Shown here: positions 1 to 9,400 of the stretch, piece by piece
Layout: every line of letters starts with the position of its first letter
Position numbering within the stretch: position 1 is the stretch's first letter
From: Pseudoips prasinana
Lineage: Eukaryota; Arthropoda; Insecta; Lepidoptera; Nolidae
Direction: 5' to 3'
Length of the DNA stretch: 64,000 nt
Assembly (NCBI GenBank): GCA_951640165.1
Contig: OX621235.1
Coordinates: 1 to 64,000 of the forward strand
Position numbers and translations under genes: made by a program
Notes under the pieces: model-generated
Database searches by the model: none
Told to the model about the DNA's origin: nothing
What the model saw: the letters and a program-made list of their open reading frames with translations, nothing else

Positions 1-17
1 CCCGCGCCTGTCGCCCG

Positions 18-3000
18 CTAATCACCACCAGAAGGAGGGAGGCGACGATCGTACAACCGCCGTCTCCCACCCCTTCTCCGCCTGCGGAGCGGCGGCGCGA
101 GAGGATCATCCTCCCGCGCGCGCTCCGCCGCCTCCTTTTGCGACATGACATCCTCGCAAAAGGAGGCAACCGCCGCCCAAGCCTCCTCACTCCCCAGCAT
201 GGAGTTGACCACACTGGGAAGTGAGAGGTCCTGCCCGACCACATCTGTCAGGGCACGGCGCAGCTCAGCCCAGGCTGGGCACACCTCGAGGGTGTGCTGC
301 GCCGTGTCCTCCGCGGCTCCACAATCGTGGCACGCCGGGGTTTCCTCCCTCCGAATCCGGTGCAGGTGCGTTCCGAAACAGCCATGTCCGGACAACACCT
401 GCACTAGACGGAACGAGAGGAAACCGTGGGGGCGCTCGAGCCAGTCCCGCAGGACTGGACCGAGCGCGTCCAGCGTCCGGCGTCCAAATGTGGCGGAGGC
501 GAGGTCCCGTGTCCAGTGTAGGACGATTGCGTCCCTCGCCTCCCGCCGCACGGCATCCCGCTCTTGCGCGGCGGGGCGCTCACCCAGCGCCCTACGCCGC
601 GCCGCCCATTCGTACACTCTGGCGAGCACCCATGCCTCCAATTCCCAGGGAGGGGTGCCGGCCAGAGCGCACGCCGCCGCAAAGCCCACTGAGCGGTAGG
701 CTCTCGCCACCCGCTGTGCAATGGCCCGTTGGGGCCTGCGGATGGCGGTTGCATTCTCCCTCCTGTGGAGGGAGTCCGCCCAGATGGGTGCCCCATATAG
801 GGCCATACTCTTGAGGATGCCGGCATAGAGGCGCCGGCATCGCTCCTTGGGCCCTCCCAGGTTTGGGAGGAGCCATGAGAGGGCGTCCGCGGCTTTCAGC
901 AGGCGCGTCGACAGCCCGCTAAAGTGCGGGCCGAAGCGCCACCTGCTGTCCAGCACGAGGCCCAGATACTTCATCTGGGCCCCGACCCCTATCCGGACGC
1001 CCTCCACCACGATGTGGGCGTCTGGAGGGCAGCGCTGCCGAGGCCCGTGAAAGAACACGGCCTCGGTCTTGTTCAGCGCTACCCTCAATCCAAGCTGGCG
1101 GATCCTGCCTGCCACTAAGGATCCGCCAGCCGAGGCCAAACAGGCCGCCGCCCCAAAGTCCCTCCCCCGGGCAACGAGGAGAGTGTCATCCGCGTAGCAG
1201 ATGACACTCGTGCCCTGGAGGAGGGTGCCCCGAAGGACCCAATCGAATCCGATGTTCCACAAGAGGGGCCCTAGCACCGAACCCTGTGGAACACCGGACT
1301 CCGCGCCGTAGCGCCTGATCCTGGCCGTCTTGTCCACCAGAAGGACCTCTCGGTCCCTCAAGTAGTCGGCCAGGATCGCCCGCAGATATTGGGGCACTCC
1401 GTAGTATCGGAGTGCCTCCAATATGGTCGAGTGGGGCACGGAGTTGAAGGCGTTGGCGATGTCGAACGACACCGCCAACACTCCGTCCCCAGCCTCGACC
1501 GCTTCCCGCACTTGGCCCCTGAGTAGGGCCAACGCATCGACCGTCGAACGCCCTTGGCGGAACCCGAACTGGGCGTCCGACAGGTCTGGCCCTACCTCCC
1601 GCAACTGGCTATTAAGCCGGGTGGCGATGATCCCCTCGAACAGTTTACCGACCTCATCGAGCAGAACGATGGGCCGGTATGCCGAGGGGGAGTCCACCGG
1701 GCGTCCCTCCTTGCGGAGAAGGCACAGCTTGCCTTCCTTCCACAGCTTCGGGAACCTCCCAGCCGTCAAGCACGCGCTGAAGAGGTCCCGAAGCCTTTCC
1801 TCCATTAGGGACGCCGCGATGGCCACCACCCGTGCGGGGACGCCGTCCGGTCCAGGGGCCGTCTTCTTCGCGCGGAGGGGCAAAACCCCCGCGTGAAATT
1901 CCTCCGCCGACACTGGAGGCACCTCCTCCTCCGGCGAAGCCACCACCCCCCCCAGCGGGGGGTTCATCGTTGGTGGGGTGAAGTCGGTCCTGCGCGGAAA
2001 CAGTGACCGAACCACCCCATCCAGCAACGCCGGCTCTAGGGTCTCCGCTAATGGGGGACCGTAAGGGCGCAGCTGGCTCCGCGCCTGCTTATACGGCCTC
2101 CCAAACGGATCCCTGTCGAGGCCCTCCAGCATCTCGGCCTTTGCCGAGTCCTCGGCGGCGCACATTTCCGACTTGAGGACCGTCTTTGCCTCTAGGTAAG
2201 AGGCGTAGAGGCGGTCCTCCTCAGCCTGACATCGGCTGGTGCGCCGCCGACTCCGCGTGTAGGCCCTCCTGGCCTCCACGCACGCGGCCCGGAGCCCCGC
2301 CAGCTCCACCGTCCACCAATAAACGGCGCGACGGGGAGGCGGACGGCGAGACCGAGGCATGCTGGAGTTGCACACCTCGGTCAGGGATCCCCGCAGCCGA
2401 ACCGCTGCGGCGTCCACGTCCGTGCCCTGCACAGGGGGCGAGAGCCAGTCCTCGAGGAACGCTGCCTCCTGGGCTGACTCCCGGTCCAGGCGGGTGAGAG
2501 CCCACCGCGGGAAGGGAGATTGGCCCGAGCGGGCCCTCCCCCGCGGGCTCTGGGTGGAGATGTCGAACCGCACATATCGGTGGTCCGACAGGGTCTCCAC
2601 CATCTCCACCCGCCAGTTCACGACGCGCGTGGCTAGCACAGGGGTGGCGAACGACACGTCCACCACTGACCCTCCCTGTTGCCGCACACACGTCTGAACA
2701 TCCCCCCTGTTTAGCAGGGACACGCCGCACGAGGCCGCCCAAAATTCGACGGCGCGCCCCCGGACGTTGCAGGACGCCGCTGGGTTGCCCCAGGCCACCG
2801 ACTTGGCGTTCAGGTCGCCCAACACTACGACCTGACGTGGTGCCGCCCTCCCGGCGACTGCCGTAAGGACCTCGAGAAAATTCTCGAAGTCCCTTAGAGG
2901 GCGGTTTGGGGAGAAATAGACCCCGACCAGGGCTATTTCTCCCCACGCGGCGGCCACGTATCCCGGACCCCTCTCTAAAAGCGAGAGGGGAGGGGAGTCC

Positions 3001-3188
3001 ATGGCAGGCCGCGACACCAACGCCACCAAGCCGTCTCGATCACCCAGCCAACGGCCAGGCACCGAGTACGGCTCGGCGACCACCGCCACGTCCACCAACC
3101 ACTCGGCCACAGTCTGCATCAGCAGATCCTGGGCCGCTCTGCAGTGGTTGGTGTTCGCCTGGAGGATGCGATGTTCGACTCTACCCAT
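18..3188 (-). CDS. ORF2 polyprotein of A1: APE-like endonuclease + reverse transcriptase
   Basis: 1056 aa, complete. The N-terminal endonuclease (about 1-225) shows N12, E39, the GDLNAK block with D125 and N127, and SDHR with D202 and H203, all expected catalytic or metal-binding positions of APE-type nucleases. The reverse transcriptase (about 430-760) shows a PGPDG block, motif A SFDIANAF with D576, motif B GVPQGS 632-637 and motif C YADD 665-668. A C-terminal zinc motif CX2CX8HX4C lies at 953-970, followed by an Arg-rich tail. By family knowledge this protein nicks telomeric repeats and primes reverse transcription there. The ATG overlaps the ORF1 stop as TAATG. A1-specific residues include Met for Thr in the PATDSPP block. 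Orientation, zinc motif and TAATG support a SART rather than TRAS assignment; the family name is inferred without a database search. Confidence 0.95.
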   Translation of the reverse strand: MGRVEHRILQANTNHCRAAQDLLMQTVAEWLVDVAVVAEPYSVPGRWLGDRDGLVALVSRPAMDSPPLSLLERGPGYVAAAWGEIALVGVYFSPNRPLRDFENFLEVLTAVAGRAAPRQVVVLGDLNAKSVAWGNPAASCNVRGRAVEFWAASCGVSLLNRGDVQTCVRQQGGSVVDVSFATPVLATRVVNWRVEMVETLSDHRYVRFDISTQSPRGRARSGQSPFPRWALTRLDRESAQEAAFLEDWLSPPVQGTDVDAAAVRLRGSLTEVCNSSMPRSRRPPPRRAVYWWTVELAGLRAACVEARRAYTRSRRRTSRCQAEEDRLYASYLEAKTVLKSEMCAAEDSAKAEMLEGLDRDPFGRPYKQARSQLRPYGPPLAETLEPALLDGVVRSLFPRRTDFTPPTMNPPLGGVVASPEEEVPPVSAEEFHAGVLPLRAKKTAPGPDGVPARVVAIAASLMEERLRDLFSACLTAGRFPKLWKEGKLCLLRKEGRPVDSPSAYRPIVLLDEVGKLFEGIIATRLNSQLREVGPDLSDAQFGFRQGRSTVDALALLRGQVREAVEAGDGVLAVSFDIANAFNSVPHSTILEALRYYGVPQYLRAILADYLRDREVLLVDKTARIRRYGAESGVPQGSVLGPLLWNIGFDWVLRGTLLQGTSVICYADDTLLVARGRDFGAAACLASAGGSLVAGRIRQLGLRVALNKTEAVFFHGPRQRCPPDAHIVVEGVRIGVGAQMKYLGLVLDSRWRFGPHFSGLSTRLLKAADALSWLLPNLGGPKERCRRLYAGILKSMALYGAPIWADSLHRRENATAIRRPQRAIAQRVARAYRSVGFAAACALAGTPPWELEAWVLARVYEWAARRRALGERPAAQERDAVRREARDAIVLHWTRDLASATFGRRTLDALGPVLRDWLERPHGFLSFRLVQVLSGHGCFGTHLHRIRREETPACHDCGAAEDTAQHTLEVCPAWAELRRALTDVVGQDLSLPSVVNSMLGSEEAWAAVASFCEDVMSQKEAAERAREDDPLAPPLRRRRRGGRRRLYDRRLPPSGGD

Positions 3189-3190
3189 TA
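3186..3190 (-). promoter_or_regulatory. TAATG stop-start overlap between ORF1 and ORF2
   Basis: On the minus strand the ORF1 stop TAA shares its last A with the ORF2 ATG. The same pentamer is at 12569-12573, 18415-18419, 45406-45410, 51219-51223 and 56971-56975 in family A, and at 24031-24035 and 62727-62731 in family B. In Bombyx SART1 this UAAUG is known to support termination-reinitiation, so ORF2 is probably made by translational coupling from a bicistronic RNA. Confidence 0.9.
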
Positions 3191-5245
3191 ATCGGTCATC
3201 GCACCCTCCTCCTCCACAGCCGCTGAGGTCCCAGCTACTGGGACGGCGGTGGCAGCGACAGGCCGGGTCGGTGCCTGAACTTTGCCCTTCTTAAGGGGAG
3301 GACTGCAATTCCTCCCCTTCATTATATGGCCCGCAGGGCGGCCACTGGCGGCACAAACTGCGCAGTGCGGCGCGGCGGCCATGCAGGAGGCGGACTTGTG
3401 GCCCTCCTTGCCGCAGCGGTAGCAACTGTCCGTCCTGTCTATTGTGGACGGACAGAGAGCCCGGGTGTGTCCGATGCCGAAGCACTTATAACACCTTAAA
3501 GGCTGGTCTTCAAGGGCCCGGACTGCACCCGAGCTGAAGCCGACGGCGAGCCGTCCCTTTTCGAGGACGGCTTTGGCAGCGGCGACTGGGCACTCCAGGC
3601 GAATGGTGCCCATGCCGCCGCGCCCGGGCCTGATGCCCCCGCCCTGCACCGCTGCGACTGTGCAGCCACCTATGGCTGCGATTGCTGCCACCACCTCCTC
3701 CTTGGTGACGGAGTCGTCTAGATCCGTCACCTCGATGGCCGCCGACTTTACCGGCCTGGCCACCTTCGCCGAGTCTGAAATGACCTCTTGCAGCTTAGCT
3801 GCGAAGAGGTCCGCGTTTTTGCCGCCCTCCGCACCAGGGAACTCGAATATACGAGCCCCAGCCTGTGTCTTGCGGCATGAGACTTTGCCGATCCCCAGTT
3901 TAGTGGGATCGGCAGTGGCACGCGCCCGCACCAACATGGACGCGTACGTCTCACCCCGCTCCGCGGCCTCCGCGGTGAGTGTCACCACGACGGCCGCGGT
4001 CTTTGGAGGAACAAGGTTCCTCTTGGCACCGGCTGGGGGGGAAGAACTCTTCCCCTTCCCCTTCCCCTTGCCAGTCGTCTGTGACTGACCGGCAGGGGTG
4101 GTGGCGGAGGCGGCTGGGGGGGGGGTGGTTTTTCCCCTCCCTTTACCCTTGCCAGTCGGCTTCGACTGGCTGGGAGTGGTGGTGGCGGGGACGGCAGGGA
4201 CGACCGCTGCCGTCTTTTTGCCCTTGCCCTTCCCCTTACCGACCACCCTCGTCCAGCCCTGCTGGTTGGTCGGGGTGGTGGAAGGGAGAAGGGCGTCCTC
4301 CCTCTGAGAGGAAGGCACCGGCTCCTCTCGCCTCCTGTCCGCCGCAAGCGGCGGTCGGACGACTTTCGCCGGCAAGAGCCGGTCCTCTATTCCCGCCAGG
4401 CAGGAACGAACAAACGCCCTCTCCTCCGCCATGACCTTGCGGAGGACATCCTCAAGGCCGGGGGAGGAGGCAAGGCCCTCCGTCGCAGGTCCGGGCTCGG
4501 CTTGGGACGGCCGGGCCGTGGCTTCAGCCAGCTTGAGGTGAAGCTGGCTGACCTCCGACTGCAGGCGATCCACTTTCGCCTGCAGTTGCCGCGACTCGTC
4601 GCTGGCCTTGCGCTCCACGAGCTCCGCGACGATGCCACGCATGCTCGCGGCCCGGCATTTCAGGGACTTTTGGAAAGTCCCCTTTAGGTGGGAGGACTTG
4701 GCGGCGACCTCCACGATTGCCTCCTCGTCCTCCAAGGCCATCCTCTCCAATTCGGCCAGGGAGTGGTCCGCGTACATCACGCGGGACGCACCGTACCCGG
4801 CCTTGGCACGAGCGACGCGCGCCCGCTCCTCCTTGGCCGCAATTCGCTCCTCGAGCTCCTGCTGGAGCTGCTCCCGACGACCCAGATCCAACTGGCGCTG
4901 GGCGTCGACCAAACCCACATCGTGGGTATCCGCTGCGGTTTTTTGGGCCTTCCTTTTCTGCTCCTTCGCCGAACATGAGGACCCATCTGACCCTTGTTTC
5001 AGGAAGCTCTTACGCTTCCGCGAAACCGATCGTGATCGGCTGTAATCCGACGCTGTGGACTCATTCTCGGAGTCCGACAATGAGTCCACTCTCCCTCCGT
5101 AGAAGGCGCTGCCTTCCGACGCCGACGCGTCGCGTTGGCCCTGAGAAGGGCCTTTTGGTTGGCCCTGAGAAGGGCCTTTGGGTTGGCCCTGAGAAGGGCC
5201 TTTTTTGATGAAATGCCCGAGGGCATCCCGCAATGGTTTTGGCAT
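3188..5245 (-). CDS. ORF1 gag-like RNA-binding protein of A1
   Basis: 685 aa. The start MPKP is shared by all intact family A copies. The N-terminus carries three GPSQGQ repeats, then a Ser-rich acidic stretch. Two likely coiled-coil segments (about 115-165 and 210-245, many Leu/Glu/Lys/Gln heptad-like positions) precede a Gly-Lys repeat region (about 325-405, GKGKGKG blocks). A conserved domain of about 150 aa leads into three zinc knuckles: CX2CX4HX4C at 585-598 and 608-621, and CX2CX8HX6C at 628-647. The family role is to coat element RNA, bring it to the nucleus and telomeres, and multimerise. It differs from the A11 ORF1 by one visible residue (Thr versus Ala just before VAAVQGGG). Confidence 0.93.
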   Translation of the reverse strand: MPKPLRDALGHFIKKGPSQGQPKGPSQGQPKGPSQGQRDASASEGSAFYGGRVDSLSDSENESTASDYSRSRSVSRKRKSFLKQGSDGSSCSAKEQKRKAQKTAADTHDVGLVDAQRQLDLGRREQLQQELEERIAAKEERARVARAKAGYGASRVMYADHSLAELERMALEDEEAIVEVAAKSSHLKGTFQKSLKCRAASMRGIVAELVERKASDESRQLQAKVDRLQSEVSQLHLKLAEATARPSQAEPGPATEGLASSPGLEDVLRKVMAEERAFVRSCLAGIEDRLLPAKVVRPPLAADRRREEPVPSSQREDALLPSTTPTNQQGWTRVVGKGKGKGKKTAAVVPAVPATTTPSQSKPTGKGKGRGKTTPPPAASATTPAGQSQTTGKGKGKGKSSSPPAGAKRNLVPPKTAAVVVTLTAEAAERGETYASMLVRARATADPTKLGIGKVSCRKTQAGARIFEFPGAEGGKNADLFAAKLQEVISDSAKVARPVKSAAIEVTDLDDSVTKEEVVAAIAAIGGCTVAAVQGGGIRPGRGGMGTIRLECPVAAAKAVLEKGRLAVGFSSGAVRALEDQPLRCYKCFGIGHTRALCPSTIDRTDSCYRCGKEGHKSASCMAAAPHCAVCAASGRPAGHIMKGRNCSPPLKKGKVQAPTRPVAATAVPVAGTSAAVEEEGAMTD
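5135..5200 (-). repeat. 24-bp minisatellite in ORF1 of A1, 3 copies
   Basis: Each 24-bp unit encodes PKGPSQGQ (the first unit KKGPSQGQ). Three units are present here. The number differs between copies of the family while the frame is kept. Confidence 0.9.
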
Positions 5246-5398
5246 ATTTCAACAAGGTCGTAGCTCACAAGGCAGTAAGATAGCTACGATGCACAGTGCA
5301 CTTTAGCCGTACCCAGTCTGCCACTCCGTTACGGTGGTCAGAACTGGGACGTTTCCGGGGAACGCGACGTGGACGCAAGCACTGTGGGGTGGTTCCCC
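5246..5398 (-). promoter_or_regulatory. 5' UTR of A1 (family A)
   Basis: 153 nt from the 5' terminus GGGGAACC to the ORF1 ATG. A 7-bp inverted repeat CGTAGCT/AGCTACG at 5259-5265 and 5282-5288 lies just upstream of the ATG. A CGTAGC/GCTACG core is kept in A4 and A12 with different loops; A10 has a weakened version. R1-clade elements normally carry an internal promoter here, but no specific promoter box was identified. Confidence 0.7.
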
Positions 5399-5720
5399 AA
5401 CCTAACCTAACCTAACCTAACCTAACCTAACCTAACCTAACCTAACCTAACCTAACCTAACCTAACCTAACCTAACCTAACCTAACCTAACCTAACCTAA
5501 CCTAACCTAACCTAACCTAACCTAACCTAACCTAACCTAACCTAACCTAACCTAACCTAACCTAACCTAACCTAACCTAACCTAACCTAACCTAACCTAA
5601 CCTAACCTAACCTAACCTAACCTAACCTAACCTAACCTAACCTAACCTAACCTAACCTAACCTAACCTAACCTAACCTAACCTAACCTAACCTAACCTAA
5701 CCTAACCTAACCTAACCTAA

Positions 5721-5722
<2 letters not shown>
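5399..5722 (+). repeat. Telomeric (CCTAA)n array, 64 perfect units
   Basis: 64 uninterrupted CCTAA units at 5401-5720 with no variant unit visible, between the 5' end of A1 and the poly(A) of A2. It is the longest telomeric array in the window. TTAGG on the minus strand reads towards the left, so the chromosome end should be on the left. Confidence 0.98.
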
Positions 5723-5753
<31 letters not shown>

Positions 5754-5754
<1 letters not shown>

Positions 5755-6075
5755 TTTGCGCTGGGAAAAAATGCGTTACGCATACCCGCCCATTGGGGGA
5801 TGGACGGGTTATGTGGGACTCTCCGGCTAGCCCGGCATACCCACTAAAATAACCCAGCGGCACTCCCGCATCGTCTGTGTGGAGGAGGACTGGGAAACCG
5901 GCACAGCCTTTACGTCCAGTCCCCCACCGACGACCGCCCGCCTTTACAGCGGGGCCCGCACGCCCCTCCCTAAGCGGAGGGGCCCGGGAACGACCGTGAG
6001 TGCTCGGCCGTTCCCGCCCGACGAGGGTGGTGATTAGTGCAATGCGAGCGAAGGCGCCCCCGCGCCTATCGCCCG
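5754..6075 (-). promoter_or_regulatory. Family A 3' UTR with conserved hairpins (described on A2)
   Basis: Several stems are visible (plus-strand coordinates): closing stem CGCTGGG 5759-5765 with CCCAGCG 5853-5859; CCGG/CCGG at 5823-5835; GCCCCTCC/GGAGGGGC at 5962-5969 and 5976-5983; CGGGAACG/CGTTCCCG at 5985-5992 and 6009-6016. A 12-bp stem GGTGGTGATTAG 6026-6037 pairs with 6076-6087 and includes the ORF2 stop. Loops vary between copies more than stems. In SART1 the 3' UTR is known to be needed for retrotransposition, so these are candidate reverse-transcriptase recognition structures. The same UTR is present in every family A copy, but A1's is nearly all outside the window. Confidence 0.7.
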
Positions 6076-8319
6076 CTAATCACCACCAGAGGGTGGGAGG
6101 CGACGGTCGTACAACCGCCTTCTCCCACCCCTCCTTCGCCTGCGGAGCGGTGGCGCGAGAGGATCATCCTCCCGCGCGCGCTCCGCCGCCTCCTTTTGCG
6201 ACATGACGTCCTCGCAAAAGGAGGCAACCGCCGCCCAAGCCTCCTCACTCCCCAGCATGGAATTCACCACACTGGGAAGTGAGAGGTCCAGCCCAACGAC
6301 AGCATTCAGGGCACGGCGCAGCTCAGCCCAGGCTGGGCACACCTCGAGGGTGTGCTGCGCCGTGTCCTCCGCGGCTCCACACTCGTGGCACGCCGGGGTC
6401 TCCTCCCTCTGAATCCGATGCAGGTGCGTTCCGAAGCAGCCATGCCCGGACAACACCTGCACCAGACGGAAAGAGAGGAAACCGTGGGGGCGCTCGAGCC
6501 AGACCCGCAGGACTGGACCGAGCGCGTCCAGCGTCCGGCGTCCGAAGGTGGCGGAGGCGAGGTCCCGTGTCCAGTGCAGGACGATGGCGTCCCTCGCCTC
6601 CCGCCGCACGGCCTCCCGCTCTTGCGTGGCGGGGCGCTCACCCAGCGCCCTACGCCGCGCCGCCCAATCGTACACTCTGGCGAGCACCCATGCCTCCAAT
6701 TCCCATGGAGGGGTGCCGGCCAGAGCGCACGCCGCCGCGAAGCCCACCGAGCGGTACGCTCTCGCCACCCGCTGTGCGATGGCCCGTTGGGGCCTGCGGA
6801 TGGCGGTTGCATTCTCCCTCCTGTGGAGGGAGTCCGCCCAGATGGGTGCCCCGTATAGGGCCATACTTTTGAGGATGCCGGCATAGAGGCGCCGGCATCG
6901 TTCTTTGGGCCCGCCCAGGTTCGGGAGGAGCCATGAGAGGGCGTCCGCGGCTTTAAGCAGGCGCGTCGACAGCCCGCTGAAGTGCGGGCCGAAGCGCCAC
7001 CTGCTGTCCAGCACGAGGCCCAGATACTTCATCTGGGCCCCGACCCCTATCCGGACGCCCTCCACCACGATGTGGGCGTCAGGTGGGCAGCGCTGCCGAG
7101 GCCCGTGAAAGAACACGGCCTCGGTCTTGTTCAGCGCTACCCCCAATCCAAGCTGGCGGATCCTACCTGCCACTAAGGATCCGCCAGCTGAGGCCAGACA
7201 GGCCGCCTCCCTAAAATCCCTCCCCCGGGCAACGAGGAGAGTGTCATCCGCGTAGCAGATGACACTCGTGCCCTGGAGGAGGGTGCCCCGCAGGAGCCAG
7301 TCAAATCCGATGTTCCACAGGAGGGGCCCCAGCACCGAACCCTGTGGAACACCGGACTCCACTCCATAGCGCCTGATCCTGGCCGCCTTGTCCACCATAA
7401 GGACCTCTCGGTCCTCCAGGTAGCTGGCCAGGATCGCCCGCAGATATTGGGGCACTCCGTAGTATCGGAGTGCCTCCAATATGGTCGAGTGGGGCACGGA
7501 GTTGAAGGCGTTGGCGATGTCGAACGACACCGCCAACACTCCGTCCCCAGCCTCGACCGCCTCCCGCACTTGGCCCCTGAGTAGGGCCAACGCGTCGACC
7601 GTCGAACGCCCTTGTCGGAACCCGAACTGGGCGTCCGACAGGTCCGGCCCTACCTCCCGCAGCTGACTATATAGCCGGGTGGCGATGATCCCCTCGAACA
7701 GTTTACCGACCTCATCGAGTAAAACGATGGGCCGGTATGCCGAGGGGGAGTCCACCGGGCGTCCCTCCTTTCGGAGAAGGCACAATTTGCCTTCCTTCCA
7801 TGGCTTCGGGAACCTCCCAGCCGTCAAGCACGCGCTGAAGAGGTCCCGAAGCCTTTCCTCCATTAGGGACGCCGCGATGGCCACCACCCGTGCGGGGACG
7901 CCGTCCGGTCCAGGGGCCGTCTTCTTCGCGCGGAGGGGCAGAACCCCCGCGCGAAGTTCCTCCGCCGACACTGGAGGCACCTCCTCCTCCGGCGAAGCCA
8001 CCACCCCCCCCAGCGGGGGGTTCATCGTTGGAGGGGTGAATTCGGTCCTGCGCGGAAACAGTGACCGAACCACCCCATCCAGCAACGCCGGCTCTAGGGT
8101 CTCCGTTATTGGGGGACCATATGGACGCAGCTGGCTCCGCGCCAGCTTGTATGGTCTCCCAAACGGATCCCTGTCGAGGCCCTCCAGCATCTCGGCCTTT
8201 GCCGAGTCCTCGGCGGCGCACATTGCCGACTTGAGGACCGTCTTTGCCTCTACGTAAGAGGCGTAGAGGCGGTCCTCCTCGGCCTGACATCGGCTGGTGC
8301 GCCGCCGACTCCGCGTGTA
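6076..8319 (-). pseudogene. ORF2 fragment of A2, N-terminus missing
   Basis: Open frame of 748 codons including the stop, equivalent to residues about 309-1056 of the full protein. The whole endonuclease and its catalytic residues are missing. The reverse transcriptase motifs (PGPDG, SFDIANAF, GVPQGS, YADD) and the C-terminal zinc motif are intact. It is not expected to be mobile. Confidence 0.93.
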
Positions 8320-8586
8320 AACCTAACCTAACCTAACCTAACCTAACCTAACCTAACCTAACCTAACCTAACCTAACCTAACCTAACCTAACCTAACCTA
8401 ACCTAACCTAACCTAACCTAACCTAACCTAACCTAACCTAACCTAACCTAACCTAACCTAACCTAACCTAACCTAACCTAACCTAACCTAACCTAACCTA
8501 ACCTAACCTAACCTAACCTAACCTAACCTAACCTAACCTAACCTAACCTAACCTAACCTAACCTAACCTAACCTAACCTAACCTAA

Positions 8587-8588
<2 letters not shown>
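8320..8588 (+). repeat. Telomeric (CCTAA)n array, about 53 units
   Basis: Uninterrupted CCTAA units between the truncated 5' end of A2 and the poly(A) of A3. No degenerate unit was seen. Confidence 0.98.
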
Positions 8589-8634
<46 letters not shown>

Positions 8635-9011
8635 TTTGCGCTGGGAAAAAATGCGTTACGCATACCCGCCCATTGGGGGATGGGCGGGTTATGTGGGACT
8701 CTCCGGCTAGTCCGGCATACCCACTAAAATAACCCAGCGGCACTCCCGCATCGTCTGTGTGGAGGGGGACTGGGAAACCGGCTCAGCCTTTACGTCCAGT
8801 CCCCCACCGACGACCGCCCGCCTTTACAGCGGGGCCCGCACGCCCCTCCCTAAGTGGAGGGGCCCGGAAACGACCGTGAGTGCTCGGCCGTTCCCGCCCG
8901 ACGATGGTGGCGATTTGCGCAATGCGAGCGAAGGCGCCCCCGCGCCTGTCGCCCGCTAATCGCCACCGGGAGGTGGGAGACGACGATCGTACAGTCGCCT
9001 TCTCCCACCCC
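8589..9011 (-). mobile_element. SART-like element A3, 3' end fragment
   Basis: Poly(A) of 45 nt, the longest in the window, then the full 3' UTR and only 55 nt of ORF2 (8956-9010). The 5' junction GGGG is templated here, because the element itself reads GGGGTGGG at this point. The stem across the ORF2 stop has a compensatory change (8906-8915 with 8958-8967), which makes this fragment useful for structure inference. Confidence 0.93.
8956..9010 (-). pseudogene. ORF2 C-terminal remnant of A3
   Basis: Only the last 18 codons and stop of ORF2, corresponding to the Arg-rich tail end. It is non-functional. Confidence 0.85.
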
Positions 9012-9055
9012 AACCTAACCTAACCTAACCTAACCTAACCTAACCTAACCTAACC
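9012..9055 (+). repeat. Telomeric repeat, 8 CCTAA units
   Basis: AA followed by eight CCTAA units and CC, between A3 and the poly(A) of A4. Confidence 0.97.
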
Positions 9056-9400
9056 TTTTTTTTTTTTTTTTTTTTTGTTGACGCTGGGAAAAAATGCGTT
9101 ACGCATACCCGCCCATTGGGGGATGGACGGGTTATGTGGGACTCTCCGGGCTAGTCCCGGGATACCCACTAAAATAACCCAGCGGCACTCCCGCATCGTC
9201 TATTTGGAGGAGGACTGGGAAACCGGCACAGCCTTTACGTCCAGTCCCCCACCGACGACCGCCCGCCTTTACAGCGGGGCCCGCACGCCCCTCCCTAAGT
9301 GGAGGGGCCCGGGAACGACCGTGAGTGCTCGGCCGTTCCCGCCCGACGAGGGTGGTGATCAGTGCAATGCGAGCGAAGGCGCCCCCGCGCCTGTCGCCCG

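Larger units (their letters stand above)
1..5398 (-). mobile_element. SART-like element A1 (family A), 3' UTR cut by window edge
   Basis: Non-LTR retrotransposon read on the minus strand: 5' UTR 5246-5398, ORF1, ORF2, then only 17 nt of 3' UTR before the window starts. The 5' terminus is GGGGAACC (sense), directly preceded by telomeric GGTTAGGTT. Both ORFs are open, so the copy could be active if its 3' end is intact. From about 1080 to 5398 it is nearly identical to A11 (about 49110-53431), while its ORF2 3' end matches A4 instead. Confidence 0.95.
5723..8319 (-). mobile_element. SART-like element A2, 5'-truncated in ORF2
   Basis: Poly(A) of 31 nt (T tract 5723-5753), a 322-nt 3' UTR and the 3' part of ORF2, broken off at about 8319 where CCTAA repeats begin. 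ORF1 and the endonuclease are absent. This is typical incomplete reverse transcription. The 5' junction is GGTTAGGTT followed by TACACGCGG. Confidence 0.95.

Noticed and set aside
5399..5722. Window as an internal satellite rather than a telomere
   Set aside because: Perfect TTAGG arrays, consistent strand orientation and telomere-targeted SART-type elements fit a telomere or subtelomere. An internal telomere-like block cannot be fully excluded without flanks.
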